Source: Deinococcus aquiradiocola (lineage in GTDB: Bacteria > Deinococcota > Deinococci > Deinococcales > Deinococcaceae). From it: a stretch of 64,000 bases of DNA. The number at the start of each line of letters is the position of its first letter. Positions within the stretch are counted from its first letter, which is position 1. Under the pieces are notes generated by a model, which was not told the DNA's origin, made no database searches, and saw only the letters and a program-made list of their open reading frames with translations. The position numbers were made by a program, and so were the translations under genes. Where the stretch lies: assembly GCF_014646915.1 (NCBI RefSeq), contig NZ_BMOE01000010.1, positions 1 through 64,000 on the forward strand, read 5' to 3'. Shown here one piece after another: positions 28,976 through 38,852 of this stretch.

Positions 28976-30742
28976 TCAGCGGCGGTTCTCGGGCAGCAGC
29001 GCCGCCGCCCTGCGGTACGGCAGGTACTTCGGCACCCAGTACCGGCGGCGCACGAAGGCCATCAGCTGCTCGTCCGTCATGACGCGCACGCGCCGCTCGG
29101 CGGCCACGCCTTCCGTGATCGCCTGCCGCGCCACCCGTACCGCGATCTGGATGCTCACCTCGCGCAGGTCCTGGATGTGCGGGTACACGCGGCCGCCCGA
29201 CACGTCGGTGTGGTCCGCCAGCGTGCGCGCGGCCTCCATCACCATGCCGTCCGTGATCTCGCGCGCCCGGCTGATGATCGCCCCGAACCCCAGGCCCGGG
29301 AAGATGAAGACGTTGTTGCCCTGCCCGACCGGCACGACCGCGTCGATCCCGTCGTGCGTGCGGTGCGGCACGTCCGCGAAAGGACTGCCGGACGCCACGA
29401 TGGCCTGCCCGCCCGTCCAGCGCACGATCTCTTCCGGCAGCGCTTCCACGTTGCTGGTCGGGTTGCTGAGCGGGAAGATCACGGGACGCGCCGTGTTCGC
29501 CGCGACCGCCTCGATCACCGCCTGCGAGAACAGCCCGCTCACGCCGGACAGGCCCAGCAGCGCGGTCGCGCGGGCGTTCCGGACGGTGTCCTGCAGGTTC
29601 GGGACGCTGCCCTCGAAGGTCCAGTCCGCGAGTTCCGACGCGGGCCGCGCGAAGCTCCGCTGGTGATCCTCCAGTTCCGGCTGCCCCTGTACCAGCAGCC
29701 CCTGACGGTCCACGACGTACACGCGCCGCGCCGCGTCCTGCAGGCTGAGGCCCGCGCCGATCAGGCCCTGCCGGATCGCGCCCGCCACGCCGATCCCGCC
29801 CGCGCCCGCACCGACCACCACGAACACCTGATCCTCGAAGCGTTCGCCCTTCATGCGCGCGGCACTCAGCAGGCCCGCGAGCGCCATGGCGCCCGTGCCC
29901 TGAATGTCGTCGTTGAAGCTCGGCACGACGCGCCGGTAGCGTTCCAGCACCCGGAACGCCGCGCCCTTCGCGAAGTCCTCCCACTGGATGATCGCCTTCG
30001 GGTACCGCGCCTGCACGCCCTCCACGAACCGGTCGAGGAACTCGTCGTACGCCTCGCCCGTCAGGCGCGTGTGGTGCACGCCCAGGTACAGCGGGTCGTC
30101 CAGCAGGTCCTGCCGGTTCGTGCCGACGTCCAGCTCCACCGGCAGGGTCTTGTCCGGCCCGACCCCGCCCGCCGCCGTGTACAGGCTGAGCTTGCCGATG
30201 CTGATCGCCATGCCGCCGAACCCCTGATCCCCGATGCCCAGGATTGCGCTGGAATCCGTCGCCACGATCATGCGCACGTCGTCCAGCGGCAGGTTGTCGA
30301 GCGACTCGTCCAGCGTTTCGAGGTCGCCCGTGCTGACCACCAGGCCGCGCGGGTAACGGTACAGGTCACTGAACGCCTTGACGGCCTCACCCACCGTCGG
30401 CGTGTACAGGATGGGAAGCATCTCCTCCAGGTGATCTTCCAGCATCGCGTAGAACAGCACCTCGTTGCGGTCCTGCAGCGAACGCAGGTACACGTGCCGC
30501 TCCAGGTCGCTCGACTGCTGCAGGTAGCGGCGGTACGTGCGTTCCTTCTGCTCCTCCAGGGTGCTCTGGTGGGGCGGCACGAGGCCCTGGAGGCCCAGCA
30601 GCTTGCGTTCCTCGGCACTGAAGCCGGTGGATTTGTTCAGCAGCGGGATGTGCAGCAGCGAGAAGCCCGTGACGTTGACCTCGAGGTACCGCCGGTCGTG
30701 TTCGTCGCGCTTCACATCGTAGTAACGGGAGACCCTGGCCAT
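28976..30742 (-). CDS. maeA: NAD-dependent malic enzyme
   Basis: Malate dehydrogenase (decarboxylating) of 588 residues, making pyruvate, CO2 and NADH from malate. The large-form signatures are [24 protein letters not shown] (about 110), [22 protein letters not shown] (about 160), [18 protein letters not shown] (about 250), [20 protein letters not shown] (about 272) and the NAD loop [16 protein letters not shown] (about 305). Length and motif order match the homotetrameric E. coli/eukaryotic type. TACACT lies nine bases before the ATG. It stands alone, tying the TCA cycle to pyruvate. Confidence 0.95.
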   Translation of the reverse strand: MARVSRYYDVKRDEHDRRYLEVNVTGFSLLHIPLLNKSTGFSAEERKLLGLQGLVPPHQSTLEEQKERTYRRYLQQSSDLERHVYLRSLQDRNEVLFYAMLEDHLEEMLPILYTPTVGEAVKAFSDLYRYPRGLVVSTGDLETLDESLDNLPLDDVRMIVATDSSAILGIGDQGFGGMAISIGKLSLYTAAGGVGPDKTLPVELDVGTNRQDLLDDPLYLGVHHTRLTGEAYDEFLDRFVEGVQARYPKAIIQWEDFAKGAAFRVLERYRRVVPSFNDDIQGTGAMALAGLLSAARMKGERFEDQVFVVVGAGAGGIGVAGAIRQGLIGAGLSLQDAARRVYVVDRQGLLVQGQPELEDHQRSFARPASELADWTFEGSVPNLQDTVRNARATALLGLSGVSGLFSQAVIEAVAANTARPVIFPLSNPTSNVEALPEEIVRWTGGQAIVASGSPFADVPHRTHDGIDAVVPVGQGNNVFIFPGLGFGAIISRAREITDGMVMEAARTLADHTDVSGGRVYPHIQDLREVSIQIAVRVARQAITEGVAAERRVRVMTDEQLMAFVRRRYWVPKYLPYRRAAALLPENRR

Positions 30743-30820
30743 AGCCGGTCAAGTGTAGAGCATGGGAGCGGGCGCACATTTTTGTGCATTGTGTTCAGTG
30801 CTGGTGAAGGCCGGGCGTCT

Positions 30821-31020
30821 TCCGGTGTCGCTCCGATGACAGGGACGCCGGGGCATGTACCGGCGTCCCTTCCTGGACACATCGGCGCCCGTGACTGGTC
30901 CAGCTCCGCAGGAGACTGGCACAGCTCCGCAGGAGGGGACACCTGCCCGCTTTCGTCTCCTCCAGACTGGACGTGTGGGCGCGCGGCCGGGTGGCGGCTC
31001 CGCATTCCGCCCGGTCCGGG
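30821..31020 (-). repeat. Mosaic intergenic repeat, diverged copy D with internal tandem duplication
   Basis: On the minus strand: CGGCCGGGTGG hairpin module first in plus sense, then GAGGAGACGAAAGCGGGCAG, an altered middle, GGAAGGGACGCCGG/CCGGCGTCCCT and CGGAGCGACACCGGA. The middle contains two adjacent 21-base units (30893-30913 and 30914-30934) that differ at two positions, ending in CAGCTCCGCAGGA. It fills the space between malic enzyme and ruvB. Confidence 0.7.
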
Positions 31021-31021
31021 A

Positions 31022-32023
<1,002 letters not shown>

Positions 32024-32032
32024 GACCCTATT

Positions 32033-32049
32033 TTATGCTATTTGCGAAA
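32033..32049. promoter_or_regulatory. Candidate RDRM (DdrO operator) at ruvB
   Basis: In plus sense TTATG-CTATTTG-CGAAA. The left arm TTATG, the central AT and the C at position 13 agree with the Deinococcus radiation/desiccation response motif (TTATGTCATTGACATAA), while the right arm is diverged. It overlaps the -10 of the leaderless ruvB promoter, where a repressor would block transcription. Confidence 0.45.
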
Positions 32050-32102
32050 AAATGGGAAGCGCTCTGATGCCAGGAGCACTCCCGGCCTGCCGCGCCCCGG
32101 CT

Positions 32103-32702
32103 TCAGTCGCGCAGCAGCCTCGGCAGGTCCGCCGCGAGGTCTCCGCCCGTCACGGCCGCGTTGTCGTACACCCGCACGAACCGCCCGTCGCGGTCCACGA
32201 GCGCCACGCCGTCCCCGTGAATCAGGGTGCCGGGCTTCTCGCCCGGCGCGGCGTACACGTACAGCGCCTGCTCCGCCACGCGCACGTCGTCCATCCCGCG
32301 CCCCTCGCGGCCCGTGAACCCCTGGAACGCCGGACTGAACGCGTTCAGGTACCGCCTCAGCACGGCGGGCCGGTCGAACGCCGGGTCCACGCTCACCATC
32401 TGCACCTGCAGCTTCGCCTGCTGCGCGGGCGTCAGCGCGTCCCACGCGCGCGCCAGGACGCCCAGCGTGATGGGGCACACGTCCGGGCACTTCGTGTACC
32501 CGAAGAACACCAGCCGCAGCCGCCCGCCCGAATCGCGCAGGTCCGCCACGCGCCCGTCATCCCGCAGGAGCGGCACCGAACCGACAGGATGCGGGGTATC
32601 GAGCGCCGTGCCGTGCAGCGCCGCCGGAGCGTAGGAGCGGTACGCCAGCACGCCGCCCATCACGGCAGCGAGCGCCAGCAGCAGGGCCGTCAGGGCTTTC
32701 AT
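32103..32702 (-). CDS. SCO1/SenC family copper chaperone
   Basis: Membrane-anchored thioredoxin-fold protein of 199 residues that helps insert copper into cytochrome oxidase CuA. The N-terminal helix (ALTALLLALAAVMGGVLAY) anchors it outside the cell membrane. The copper motif FFGYTKCPDVCP (about 80) and the distal His in TLIHGDGVALVDRDG (about 168) are intact. I start at the ATG preceded six bases earlier by TACACT; a longer frame adds an unlikely N-terminus. No oxidase gene is nearby in the window. Confidence 0.92.
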   Translation of the reverse strand: MKALTALLLALAAVMGGVLAYRSYAPAALHGTALDTPHPVGSVPLLRDDGRVADLRDSGGRLRLVFFGYTKCPDVCPITLGVLARAWDALTPAQQAKLQVQMVSVDPAFDRPAVLRRYLNAFSPAFQGFTGREGRGMDDVRVAEQALYVYAAPGEKPGTLIHGDGVALVDRDGRFVRVYDNAAVTGGDLAADLPRLLRD

Positions 32703-32821
32703 GCCTCCAGTGTAGGAGGTGCGGGCCGGGCCGCGTGTCCCAGCGCCGCGCCACCCGCCATCCGCTCCCCCGGTCCTGGCGGGACTGGCGGGCCGCGCGC
32801 CCACCGCGCACAATGGGGGAG

Positions 32822-33100
32822 ATGAGCACCCCGAACGACGCTGCCCTGTCCTGGCGGGACCTGGAATCCCGGACCGGGCTCGACGCCCTCCCCGCCTTCC
32901 ACCGCGCGTTCCTGACGTGGCGCGGCGTGCCGGACGTGCAGGCCATGCCGCTGCGGCGCGTGTCGCAGCGCGTTGAGGCCGAACTGAACCGCATGGCGCA
33001 GGCCGGTGAGGCGACCCGCGAACCCGGCGAGGATCAGGACGACTGGCACGTGAACGCGGAGACGCTCGCGCCGTTCCTGGCGGGCCAGGGTCTCACCTGA
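32822..33100 (+). CDS. Small conserved-looking protein, unknown
   Basis: Protein of 92 residues, acidic and predicted helical (SWRDLESRTGLDALPAFHRAFLTWRGVPDVQAMPLRRVSQRVEAELNRMAQAGEATREPG). No signal peptide or membrane segment. GGGGGA lies just before the ATG and another ATG three codons upstream is possible. Codon positions show the strong third-base GC bias of the genome, supporting a real gene, but I do not recognise a family. It is divergent from the SCO gene. Confidence 0.55.
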   Translation: MSTPNDAALSWRDLESRTGLDALPAFHRAFLTWRGVPDVQAMPLRRVSQRVEAELNRMAQAGEATREPGEDQDDWHVNAETLAPFLAGQGLT

Positions 33101-33276
33101 CCGGATGTGGTGACGGGCATGTGCACCGCCGTCGCCGGACCCTCACTCACGCGCCGCACCTGCCGCAGACCCGGCGCCTGACGCCCTGCACCTCCCCGAC
33201 ACGCGGCGTCTCCTGACGCGGCGCGCCTGCCGAGGTTCCGGTCAGGGCACCGTGTGGCATTTCTTTTGGCTGCAGT

Positions 33277-33328
33277 CCGGACAGCATGCTCCTCCCGGTC
33301 ATTCCTGACTGCCGGAGAGCATGCTGGT
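33277..33328 (+). repeat. Paired AGCATGCT direct repeats upstream of a -10
   Basis: CCGGACAGCATGCTCCT (33277-33293) and CCGGAGAGCATGCTGGT (33312-33328) match at 14 of 17 positions, with starts 35 bases apart. Each holds the palindrome AGCATGCT. They end about 20 bases before TATACT (33350-33355), which lacks a good -35, as expected for an activator-dependent promoter. Confidence 0.45.
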
Positions 33329-33602
33329 GTTCTCTGGTGTTCCTGCGTGTATACTGTCTGTTCTCTCTGTGGATGTCATGGAATTGTGGGCCTTCGTATC
33401 CTTCGGTTCTTTCCGTGTCCGGATGCTTTGCACTGAGGGGAAACGAAAGGAGTTGAGGCTGGAATTCAGTGTGTCGGTGCGACTCTGCGCCTCATGTTCA
33501 CATCTTTTCCAGGTCGTGAATTCACTTGCAGCTGTGGTGACTGTGGACCACTTCTTACAGATTTCATCCAAGAACCGCCAGTCCTTAAAGGGAGCCTCGT
33601 TA

Positions 33603-33631
33603 TTGACAAACGCACATATCGCGCGAACAAT
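33603..33631 (+). promoter_or_regulatory. Promoter of the 33661 gene
   Basis: TTGACA (33603-33608), 17-base spacer, AACAAT (33626-33631). The predicted leader is about 22 bases and contains the AGGAGGG ribosome site. Confidence 0.65.
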
Positions 33632-33660
33632 ACAAGTCATACCTTTCAGGAGGGAACATT

Positions 33661-34110
33661 ATGGCTTACCGCAAACTCAGTGAACAGGTCACGTACCTGA
33701 CCAATCCCCAACGCAGCGATACCTTCGTCAAACTCTTCCGCAACGCCGTCCGCGAGGGCCACTTCGAAGGCGCGTACATGCCCGAACGCTTCCAGCTGCC
33801 CAAAACGTTCAACCGGCGCGGCGGCGGCGAAAGCTACAGCCGCGAAGTCAAGGAAATGCTCTTCGAACTGACGCCCGCCTTCGAAGCGTGGTTCGACACC
33901 ATCAACCGCGAACTCGCCGCCAGCCGGAAGGGCGGACGCATCAAGCCCAGCGTCGAGGCCATCGAAGCCGGACTGGTGGACTTCAAGACCATGGCCGCCC
34001 AGACCCGCGAGAAGATGCAGGCCAGCTTCAAGAAAGGCCAGTCGCTCGGCACGTCCCGCGCCCGCACCAAAGCAGGCGGCAAGACCGGCAGCAAACCCGC
34101 CAAAAAGTAA
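33661..34110 (+). CDS. Lysine/arginine-rich protein of unknown function
   Basis: Basic protein of 149 residues that I do not recognise. The front (MAYRKLSEQVTYLTNPQRSDTFVKLFRNAVREGHFEGAYMPERFQLPKTF) looks folded, the middle is helical, and the last 30 residues (KKGQSLGTSRARTKAGGKTGSKPAKK) form a disordered basic tail like those of DNA- or RNA-binding proteins. AGGAGGG lies six bases before the ATG. Codon use is GC-rich like the genome, in sharp contrast to the AT-richer DNA just upstream. A hairpin terminator follows. Confidence 0.75.
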   Translation: MAYRKLSEQVTYLTNPQRSDTFVKLFRNAVREGHFEGAYMPERFQLPKTFNRRGGGESYSREVKEMLFELTPAFEAWFDTINRELAASRKGGRIKPSVEAIEAGLVDFKTMAAQTREKMQASFKKGQSLGTSRARTKAGGKTGSKPAKK

Positions 34111-34135
34111 GACGGACGCACACGCCACCAGAGAA

Positions 34136-34163
34136 GGCCGCCCCAGGATGCACCGGGACGGCC
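34136..34163 (+). terminator. Terminator after the 33661 gene
   Basis: GGCCGCCCC pairs with GGGACGGCC (one mismatch), then CACTCTTCATT. Located 25 bases after the stop. Confidence 0.65.
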
Positions 34164-34207
34164 ACTCTTCATTCCTCTGCTCGGTGCCCTGAGACCTGCG
34201 GGGGTCT

Positions 34208-34768
34208 TCAGCTGCGCGCGGCGAGTTCCAGGCGTTCCATGAGGCGCAGGAACGCCTCGGCCGTCACGCGCACGTCGCCCAGACTGCGGTGCCGTCCGCC
34301 TTCCTCGAAGGTCAGGCCCAGCCGGGCCGCGACCGCGTCCAGCTTGTGACCCTTCTCGCGCGGGAAGGCGCGGCGCGACAGCTGCACCGTGCACAGCTCC
34401 CGCACGGGCCGCCACAGCAGCCCGTGCCGCGCGGCGCCCGCCCGCACGAACCCGCTGTCGAAGGCGACGTTGTGCGCCACGACCGGCGCGCTCCCCACGA
34501 ACTCCAGGAAGGCGGGCAGCACCTCCGGCAGGGTCGGGGCGTCCATCACCATGCGGTCGCTGATGCCGTGCACCTTCTGCGTGTACCACGGGATGGACAT
34601 GGTCTGCCCGGCCGCGTCCTGCGGTTTCACCAGCGTCTGGAAGACCTCCTGTGCCTGCACCGCACCGTTCCGCACGCGCATCGCGCCGATCTCCACGATG
34701 GCGTCACGGTCCGGGCTGAGGCCCGTGGTTTCCAGGTCAAACACGACATATTCGGCGGTGCGTTCCAC
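34208..34768 (-). CDS. DnaQ-like 3'-5' exonuclease (DEDDh)
   Basis: Exonuclease of 186 residues of the DNA polymerase III epsilon superfamily. Exo I is [22 protein letters not shown] (8-29) with Asp and Glu, Exo [11 protein letters not shown] (about 98-106) with Asp, and Exo [13 protein letters not shown] (about 160) with the His and Asp of the DEDDh type. It could be the replicative proofreading subunit or a separate repair or RNA exonuclease. Start is a GTG with TAAGGT six bases before it, the leaderless pattern. It is divergent from the propeller-like gene. Confidence 0.9.
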   Translation of the reverse strand: MERTAEYVVFDLETTGLSPDRDAIVEIGAMRVRNGAVQAQEVFQTLVKPQDAAGQTMSIPWYTQKVHGISDRMVMDAPTLPEVLPAFLEFVGSAPVVAHNVAFDSGFVRAGAARHGLLWRPVRELCTVQLSRRAFPREKGHKLDAVAARLGLTFEEGGRHRSLGDVRVTAEAFLRLMERLELAARS

Positions 34769-34859
34769 CCACGCACCTTACCGCACCGGGCCGCCCGCGC
34801 GCCGCGCCTCACGTCACACGGTCAGCGCGGGCGGTGGCCCGGCGGTTCATAATCGGGGG

Positions 34860-36080
34860 ATGCGCGCCCATCCGCTGCTCGTGCCGCTCCTGCTTGCCGG
34901 GGGCCTGCTGCCTGCACTGCTGTCTGCCGCCGCGCCCGGCCTGAACCGCGCGGGCGGCAGCGCTCGCCTCACGGCGCTCGGCACGGACGGGCAGGGGAGA
35001 CCCGTGCTCGCCTGGACCGAAAGTGTCGCCGGGCAGGGCCAGACGGTGTTCGTGCGCAGGCTGGAGGGCGGCGCGTGGGCGAGTGTCGGCGGTCCGCTGA
35101 ACGAGGACGTACGGCACAACGCCACGCAGCTGAGCCTGACGGTCGGGCCGGACGGCACGCCCAGCGTCGGCTGGGCCGAGGATTCCGGCACGGCGCACGT
35201 AGACTCGTACCTCGTGAGCCGCCTGACGGACGCGGGCTGGCGCGCCCCCGGACTGTTCGCGGTGCGGCGCAACCTGTCGGACGCGGGTCGCTCGCGGGCC
35301 TTCACGCCCGGCCCGGACGGTACGCCCATCATCGCGTGGACGAACATCTACTACCCGGGCGCGGAGGGGAGCGTGGTGCAGCTCCTGACGTGGAACGGCG
35401 AGGGCTTCACGAGCAGCGAGCCTGCCAACCGCAGCCTGCGCCGCACCGCGTTCTTTCCGAGCGTGGCGCGCCGCGCGGACGGCGACGTGCTCGTCGCGTG
35501 GCTGGAAGGCACGGTCGCCGAGTCGGACGTGTACGTGTCGGTGCGGCGGGGCGGCGCGTGGCTCCCGCTGGGTGGGCCGCTCAACGTGCGCCCGCACACG
35601 TACACGTTCGCGCCGCAGCTGAGGCTCGCGCCGGACGGGCAGCCGGTCGTGGCGTGGCAGGAGGACCGTTCCGGCGTGGACACCCTGTTCGTGAAACGCT
35701 GGACGGGGCGTGGCTGGCAGGCGCTCGGCGGGCCGCTCAACCACGACCCGCGCCGCCTGGCGGAACGCGCGTCGCTCGCGCTGGACGCGGACGGTCAGCC
35801 GGTCGTCGCGTGGTCCGAGGAGACGGCAGATCACCGGCACGCCGTGTACGCGCGCCGCTGGCAGCCGGACGCGGCCCGCCCTGCGGGAGACGGGCAGACG
35901 GGCCGCTGGGTGCTGCTCGGCACGCCCGCCGTGCACGCCGGAGCGCTCAGCGCGGGCGGGGACGCCCAGGGCGCGTCCGTGACCGTGGCGGGCGACGGGT
36001 CCGTGTACGTGGCATGGTGCGAGGACGACCTGCAGGGCGGCGGGGCGCAGGTGCGCGTCACGCGACTCCCCGGCCGCTGA
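34860..36080 (+). CDS. Secreted beta-propeller-like repeat protein
   Basis: Exported protein of 406 residues. After a signal peptide (LLVPLLLAGGLLPALLSAAA) it has six to seven repeats of about 50 residues, each with the core DGxPxVAW followed by a Trp/Gly turn (GRPVLAWTES, GTPSVGWAED, GTPIIAWTN, GDVLVAWLEG, GQPVVAWQED, GQPVVAWSEE, GSVYVAWCED) and often LGGPLN. This fits a sialidase- or BNR-type beta propeller, with no catalytic residues recognised. CATAAT lies six bases before the ATG, so it is probably leaderless. Ligand and role are unknown. Confidence 0.82.
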   Translation: MRAHPLLVPLLLAGGLLPALLSAAAPGLNRAGGSARLTALGTDGQGRPVLAWTESVAGQGQTVFVRRLEGGAWASVGGPLNEDVRHNATQLSLTVGPDGTPSVGWAEDSGTAHVDSYLVSRLTDAGWRAPGLFAVRRNLSDAGRSRAFTPGPDGTPIIAWTNIYYPGAEGSVVQLLTWNGEGFTSSEPANRSLRRTAFFPSVARRADGDVLVAWLEGTVAESDVYVSVRRGGAWLPLGGPLNVRPHTYTFAPQLRLAPDGQPVVAWQEDRSGVDTLFVKRWTGRGWQALGGPLNHDPRRLAERASLALDADGQPVVAWSEETADHRHAVYARRWQPDAARPAGDGQTGRWVLLGTPAVHAGALSAGGDAQGASVTVAGDGSVYVAWCEDDLQGGGAQVRVTRLPGR

Positions 36081-36104
36081 GCCGGAGTCCGGGTCTCCAG
36101 GCCC

Positions 36105-36317
36105 TCAGGGTCTGCGCCAGCTGCTCGTCACGAAGTACACCGCGCCGCACAGCACGCCCGCCAGCAGCAGGAACTTCAGCAGGCCCGCCAGGACCGACGC
36201 CGCAGCCACCACGAACGCGCCCAGGCCGCCCAGCACCTGCCCCAGCAGCCACACGGCCGCCAGCGCCAGGATCGCCAGGAGCACCACACCCAGCAGGGCC
36301 ACGAGTAACCGCGTCAT
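36105..36317 (-). CDS. Small two-helix membrane protein
   Basis: Protein of 70 residues, almost entirely hydrophobic (MTRLLVALLGVVLLAILALAAVWLL then AFVVAAASVLAGLLKFLLLAGVLCGAVYFV), ending in TSSWRRP. The start is the ATG preceded seven bases earlier by TACGCT, giving a leaderless gene; longer frames would include that promoter. No family is recognised. It converges on the propeller-like gene. Confidence 0.65.
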   Translation of the reverse strand: MTRLLVALLGVVLLAILALAAVWLLGQVLGGLGAFVVAAASVLAGLLKFLLLAGVLCGAVYFVTSSWRRP

Positions 36318-36386
36318 GAACGCCAGCGTAGCATGCCCGCCCACCCGGCCCGGGAAGCTCCGCCCGGCCCGCCACGGCAACGACAG

Positions 36387-36416
36387 GGGCGGCCCGGACC
36401 ACTGTCCGGACCGCCC
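36387..36416 (-). terminator. Terminator after icd
   Basis: GGGCGG-C-CCGGAC and GTCCGG-A-CCGCCC form a 12-pair stem with one internal mismatch around CACT, 55 bases beyond the icd stop on the minus strand. Confidence 0.65.
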
Positions 36417-36470
36417 GATGACCGCGCCCGACCCGGCCGTCTCAGGGGACGGGCGGGCCGGACGGGCAGA

Positions 36471-37709
<1,239 letters not shown>

Positions 37710-37921
37710 AGCAGGGTCACTTTAGCGTACAGGGCACGCAATTTCGGTGCACCGCGTGCAGCGCCGGGGTGTTACCGGGTGCGGCACGCCCCGTTGCGTC
37801 TTGACCGCTTCTTCATGTGCCCCTGGCACGTGAAGGTGGGCTGAGATTGTCCACATGCGTCTTCCGGCGGGGCTTGGCATGCTGGGGCTACCCGTTGGGA
37901 ATTCATCACTGGAGGCAACAC

Positions 37922-38143
37922 ATGAGCGAAGACAAAGCCGGAAACCTGCTGGACGCCGCCAAGGCCAAGATCAACGAGGGTGCCGACCGCCTGCGTGCCG
38001 CCGGGCACGAGGTCGCCAGTCACGTCGGGAACAACCCCGCCGAGAACGCCGCCGACAAGGCCAAGGCCCTGGAAGACCGCGCGAAGGCCGAGGCGCACAA
38101 CGCCGAGGCGGACCACCACGCCAACGAAGCCAAGAAGGACTGA
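37922..38143 (+). CDS. Small hydrophilic stress-type protein (CsbD/LEA-like composition)
   Basis: Protein of 73 residues made almost only of Ala, Lys, Glu, Asp, Asn and His (AGNLLDAAKAKINEGADRLRAAGHEVASHVGNN, ENAADKAKALEDRAKAEAHNAEADHHANEAKKD). Such amphipathic or disordered helices are typical of CsbD-like and LEA-like proteins that rise under desiccation or osmotic stress, but I cannot assign a family. GGAGG lies six bases before the ATG, and a perfect intrinsic terminator follows, so it is a single-gene unit likely to be strongly expressed. Confidence 0.8.
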   Translation: MSEDKAGNLLDAAKAKINEGADRLRAAGHEVASHVGNNPAENAADKAKALEDRAKAEAHNAEADHHANEAKKD

Positions 38144-38160
38144 GGTTCTTCCCCGACATG

Positions 38161-38184
38161 AGCGCCCTTCGGGGCGCTTTTTTT
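38161..38184 (+). terminator. Intrinsic terminator after the 37922 gene
   Basis: AGCGCCC/GGGGCGCT stem with a TTC loop, then seven T residues. The strongest rho-independent terminator in the window. Confidence 0.92.
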
Positions 38185-38258
38185 GGTTCCGGGGCCTGTC
38201 AGGTGGGCTGTTCGCTTCGTGCATGCAACAGTTGTGAGGTACTTTACTGTTTGGTACG

Positions 38259-38271
38259 TGAAATAGTTTCA
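38259..38271. promoter_or_regulatory. Palindrome TGAAATAGTTTCA at the marR start
   Basis: Perfect 5-3-5 inverted repeat overlapping the first base of the MarR gene start codon. The upstream TTGTGA (38231-38236) and TACGTG with 17-base spacing may be the promoter. The position suits autorepression by the encoded MarR protein, which is inference. Confidence 0.45.
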
Positions 38272-38852
38272 TGCTTGCAACCGTGAAGGAGGCCACCACG
38301 CACCCACCCGCCCCAGCGACAGACCCGCCCCAGCCGCCCGGCCAGCGCCTCGGCCAGCAGATGAAACGCCTGCACCGCTACGTCTCCGGACAGGTCATGA
38401 AAGCCATGCAGGAACAGCTGCAGGGAGACGACCTGACGTTCAGCCAGATGACGGCCCTGCACCAGCTGCGCGCCCACTCGCCCGTCAGCGTCGGCCGTCT
38501 CGCCGAACTCACCGGCCTGAGCCTCCCCGCCGCCAGCCATCTCACGGACCGGATCGTGCAGCGCGGGTACGCCGAACGCCGCGAGAACCCCGAAGACCGC
38601 CGCGCCAAACTCCTCGCCCTCACCGCCGACGGCGAAGCGGTCCTGAACGGCATGGACCGCCGCTTCAACGAGACGTACCAGATGGTCTTCGGCCGCGTCA
38701 GCGCCGAAATCATCGAGGCCGCCGCCGATAACATCGAGGCCGTCCTGCAGGAACTGTACGCGCAGGACCTGCAGGCAGGCGTCACCATGCCCGGCTGCGC
38801 CGCCGACCCCGCCGCCCCACGCACCACCCCCCTCCCGGAGGACACCGCATGA
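38271..38852 (+). CDS. MarR-family regulator of the adjacent efflux pump
   Basis: Winged-helix regulator of 193 residues. The DNA-binding part is typical: [71 protein letters not shown] (about 55-125), with a helical dimer region on both sides and a Pro-rich tail. Its TGA overlaps the ATG of the MFS transporter (ATGA), so the two are translated together and it very likely represses its own operon. GTG 38286 with no better ribosome site is an alternative start. Confidence 0.9.
   Translation: MLATVKEATTHPPAPATDPPQPPGQRLGQQMKRLHRYVSGQVMKAMQEQLQGDDLTFSQMTALHQLRAHSPVSVGRLAELTGLSLPAASHLTDRIVQRGYAERRENPEDRRAKLLALTADGEAVLNGMDRRFNETYQMVFGRVSAEIIEAAADNIEAVLQELYAQDLQAGVTMPGCAADPAAPRTTPLPEDTA

Larger units (their letters stand above)
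33101..33660. other. 560-base gap with a low-GC core and no clear gene
   Basis: From about 33240 to 33640 the DNA is visibly poorer in G+C than anything else in the window. It holds a pair of 17-base direct repeats centred on AGCATGCT (33277-33293 and 33312-33328), a TATACT -10 at 33350-33355, and the promoter of the following gene. Three frames of 68-120 codons are open on either strand; the one at 33494-33700 on the plus strand (with CSCGDCG) is the most protein-like, but none has a ribosome site or leaderless -10. It may be a small RNA, a decayed foreign gene or an untranslated leader. Confidence 0.5.

Noticed and set aside
33299..33640. 113-codon minus-strand frame in the low-GC gap
   Set aside because: It has a weak GAAAGGT next to its ATG but no -10 and overlaps the promoter of the 33661 gene; protein status is unproven.
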